Of a stretch of 15,838 nt of DNA, positions 14,676 to 15,838 are shown piece after piece. The position numbers were made by a program, and so were the translations under genes. This DNA is from Leptospirales bacterium. Lineage in GTDB: Bacteria; Spirochaetota; Leptospiria; Leptospirales; Leptonemataceae. Below the pieces are notes generated by a model. It had not been told where the DNA came from. It ran no database searches and saw only the letters and a list, made by a program, of their open reading frames with translations. The stretch covers positions 1 to 15,838 of the forward strand of contig JABAAI010000012.1 of assembly GCA_014238825.1 (NCBI GenBank), read 5' to 3'. Every line of letters starts with the position of its first letter. Within the stretch, counting starts at the first letter, position 1.

Positions 14676-15838
14676 CTAAGTAAGTATTTTTGACATCTTC
14701 CCTTTATAAGCCTCTACACCAGGCTGATCAAAAGGATTAACCTTAAACATATAAGCAGATATTGCACAACTATACTCAAAAAAGTATAATAATGCCCCTA
14801 TAGTTTCTTCATCTAGTTTAGGAATACGAATACGAAGACAAGGCACGCCTCCTTCTTTATGAGCCATCAAGCTTGCTTCTGTTGCACTTCTATTAACATA
14901 ATGTAGAGACTTCCCTGATAAGTAATTAAGACCATCGTTGTTATCTTCTAGGTCTGGAATTATAAGCTCTGCTACAGATTCAACATCTAAGACTGTTTCA
15001 AAAATATTCCTCTCTCCTTCTTGGATCCATTGCCCCATAGAATGAAGGTCTGTTGTGAAATTTACGATAGCAGGAAAAATGCTAGCATGATTTTTGCCCT
15101 CTGATTCACCAAATAATTGCTTCCACCATTCACACAAATGAAATAAATTTTGCTGATAAGTACAAAATATTTCTATTTTTTTTCCTAATCTGTAAGCTGT
15201 TTTACGATACGCTGCATACTGAAGGGCTGGATTACTATTAAAATCTGTACTCCTAAGTTTTTCACGCATTTCACAGGCTCCTTTGAGTACTTTAGTGATT
15301 GAAAGACCGGCACTAGCAATCGGCAAAAGACCCACTGGGCTCAAAACACTATAGCGACCTCCAATATCTTCTGGTATAATAAAATTGCGCAGTTGATGCT
15401 TTTGAATAAATTGACGTAACTTCCCCTTCTTCGCATCTGTAGTAACAAAAACTAAATCCCTTAACTCTTCACTAGAAAAGCGAGATTTTAAATCCTGCCA
15501 AAGGAAACGAAAGGCGAGTGCAACTTCGATAGTCGTTCCACTTTTAGATATAATATTTATTGCATAGCGTTTCCGTGATAAAATATCAATAAGTCCTTTG
15601 TGATAACTAGCATCTATATTATAGCCTAAAAAATATACAGGACAAATTGAAGTATCAAAGGGTCCTTGTAGTGCTGAAATTACTGCTTTTGCCCCCAAAT
15701 ATGACCCCCCAATTCCTATTATAGCTAGGGCTTCCGTTTTTTGGATTATTTTTGCAGCATTGTTAATATTCTTAAGATTATTAAAATTTTCTTGAATAGT
15801 ATCAGAAGCTAAGTCTAGCCAACCCAAAGCATCATTAC
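14676..15838 (-). CDS. pgi: Glucose-6-phosphate isomerase (N-terminus beyond the window)
   Basis: Interconverts glucose 6-phosphate and fructose 6-phosphate in glycolysis and gluconeogenesis. The minus-strand frame is open to the right edge and reads NDALGWLDLASD there; the TTG at 15827 is not the start. About 60 N-terminal residues of this roughly 450-residue, Firmicutes/spirochaete-length form are missing. Visible motifs are IIGIGGSYLGAKAVISALQG; the sugar-phosphate-binding ISKSGTTIEVALAFR; GGRYSVLSPVGLLPIASAG (PGI signature 1); MGQWIQEGERNIFETVL with the catalytic glutamate; the histidine-bearing SLMAHKEGGVP; and NPFDQPGVEAYKGKM (signature 2) with the C-terminal lysine. There is no frameshift. 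It converges on the VOC gene with a 16-base gap and no terminator. Confidence 0.96.
   Translation of the reverse strand, partial: NDALGWLDLASDTIQENFNNLKNINNAAKIIQKTEALAIIGIGGSYLGAKAVISALQGPFDTSICPVYFLGYNIDASYHKGLIDILSRKRYAINIISKSGTTIEVALAFRFLWQDLKSRFSSEELRDLVFVTTDAKKGKLRQFIQKHQLRNFIIPEDIGGRYSVLSPVGLLPIASAGLSITKVLKGACEMREKLRSTDFNSNPALQYAAYRKTAYRLGKKIEIFCTYQQNLFHLCEWWKQLFGESEGKNHASIFPAIVNFTTDLHSMGQWIQEGERNIFETVLDVESVAELIIPDLEDNNDGLNYLSGKSLHYVNRSATEASLMAHKEGGVPCLRIRIPKLDEETIGALLYFFEYSCAISAYMFKVNPFDQPGVEAYKGKMSKILT

Noticed and set aside
15825..15827. TTG at 15827 as the start of pgi.
   Set aside because: The frame stays open to the edge and the preceding residues (NDAL) continue the family sequence; the true N-terminus is outside the window.

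Overview
This is an AT-rich, gene-dense window of ordinary bacterial chromosome. It holds fourteen genes on both strands, with two of them cut by the window edges. I see no tRNA or rRNA gene, insertion sequence, CRISPR array or prophage gene. An OmpA-type peptidoglycan-binding protein, a D-Ala-D-Ala ligase and several Sec-type signal sequences point to a diderm, wall-bearing bacterium. The primary sigma factor has a spirochaete-like look, with a particular region 1.1, a long non-conserved region rich in charged helices, and an EVGYVFQVTRERIRQ helix-turn-helix. The order yqeY-dnaG-rpoD fits as well. My best guess is a spirochaete of the Leptospira side of the phylum. This rests on memory of the families, not on a search.

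Layout. Positions 1-1474 (-) are most of pheT, the phenylalanyl-tRNA synthetase beta subunit, without pheS beside its 5' end. Next come a divergent MerC-like membrane protein (1674-2120) and a convergent small four-helix membrane protein (2172-2558, -). Positions 2726-7208 (+) are the macromolecular-synthesis block: GatB/YqeY protein, DNA primase and primary sigma factor. Facing it are aroD (7213-8043, -), the third step of the shikimate pathway, and behind that a small exported OmpA-domain protein (8131-8634, -). A long imperfect inverted repeat covers the aroD start. Reading right again are ddl (cell-wall precursor) and, 3 bases later, a membrane HExxH protein of M50 type. A secreted protein of unknown function (10878-11768, -) converges on it.

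Positions 11992-14659 (+) form a two-gene unit: a GMC flavoprotein oxidoreductase carrying an unusual four-cysteine cluster, and an exported protein with two VOC/glyoxalase-fold modules. Three perfect palindromes lie close together upstream of it. The window ends in pgi (glucose-6-phosphate isomerase, -), which runs off the right edge.

Most genes are housekeeping. The points most worth a second look are the GMC-VOC pair with its palindromic upstream region, the hairpin over the aroD start codon, and the ddl-M50 pairing. No intergenic stretch exceeds 300 bases. Three convergent gene pairs end within 4 to 17 bases of each other without visible terminators.
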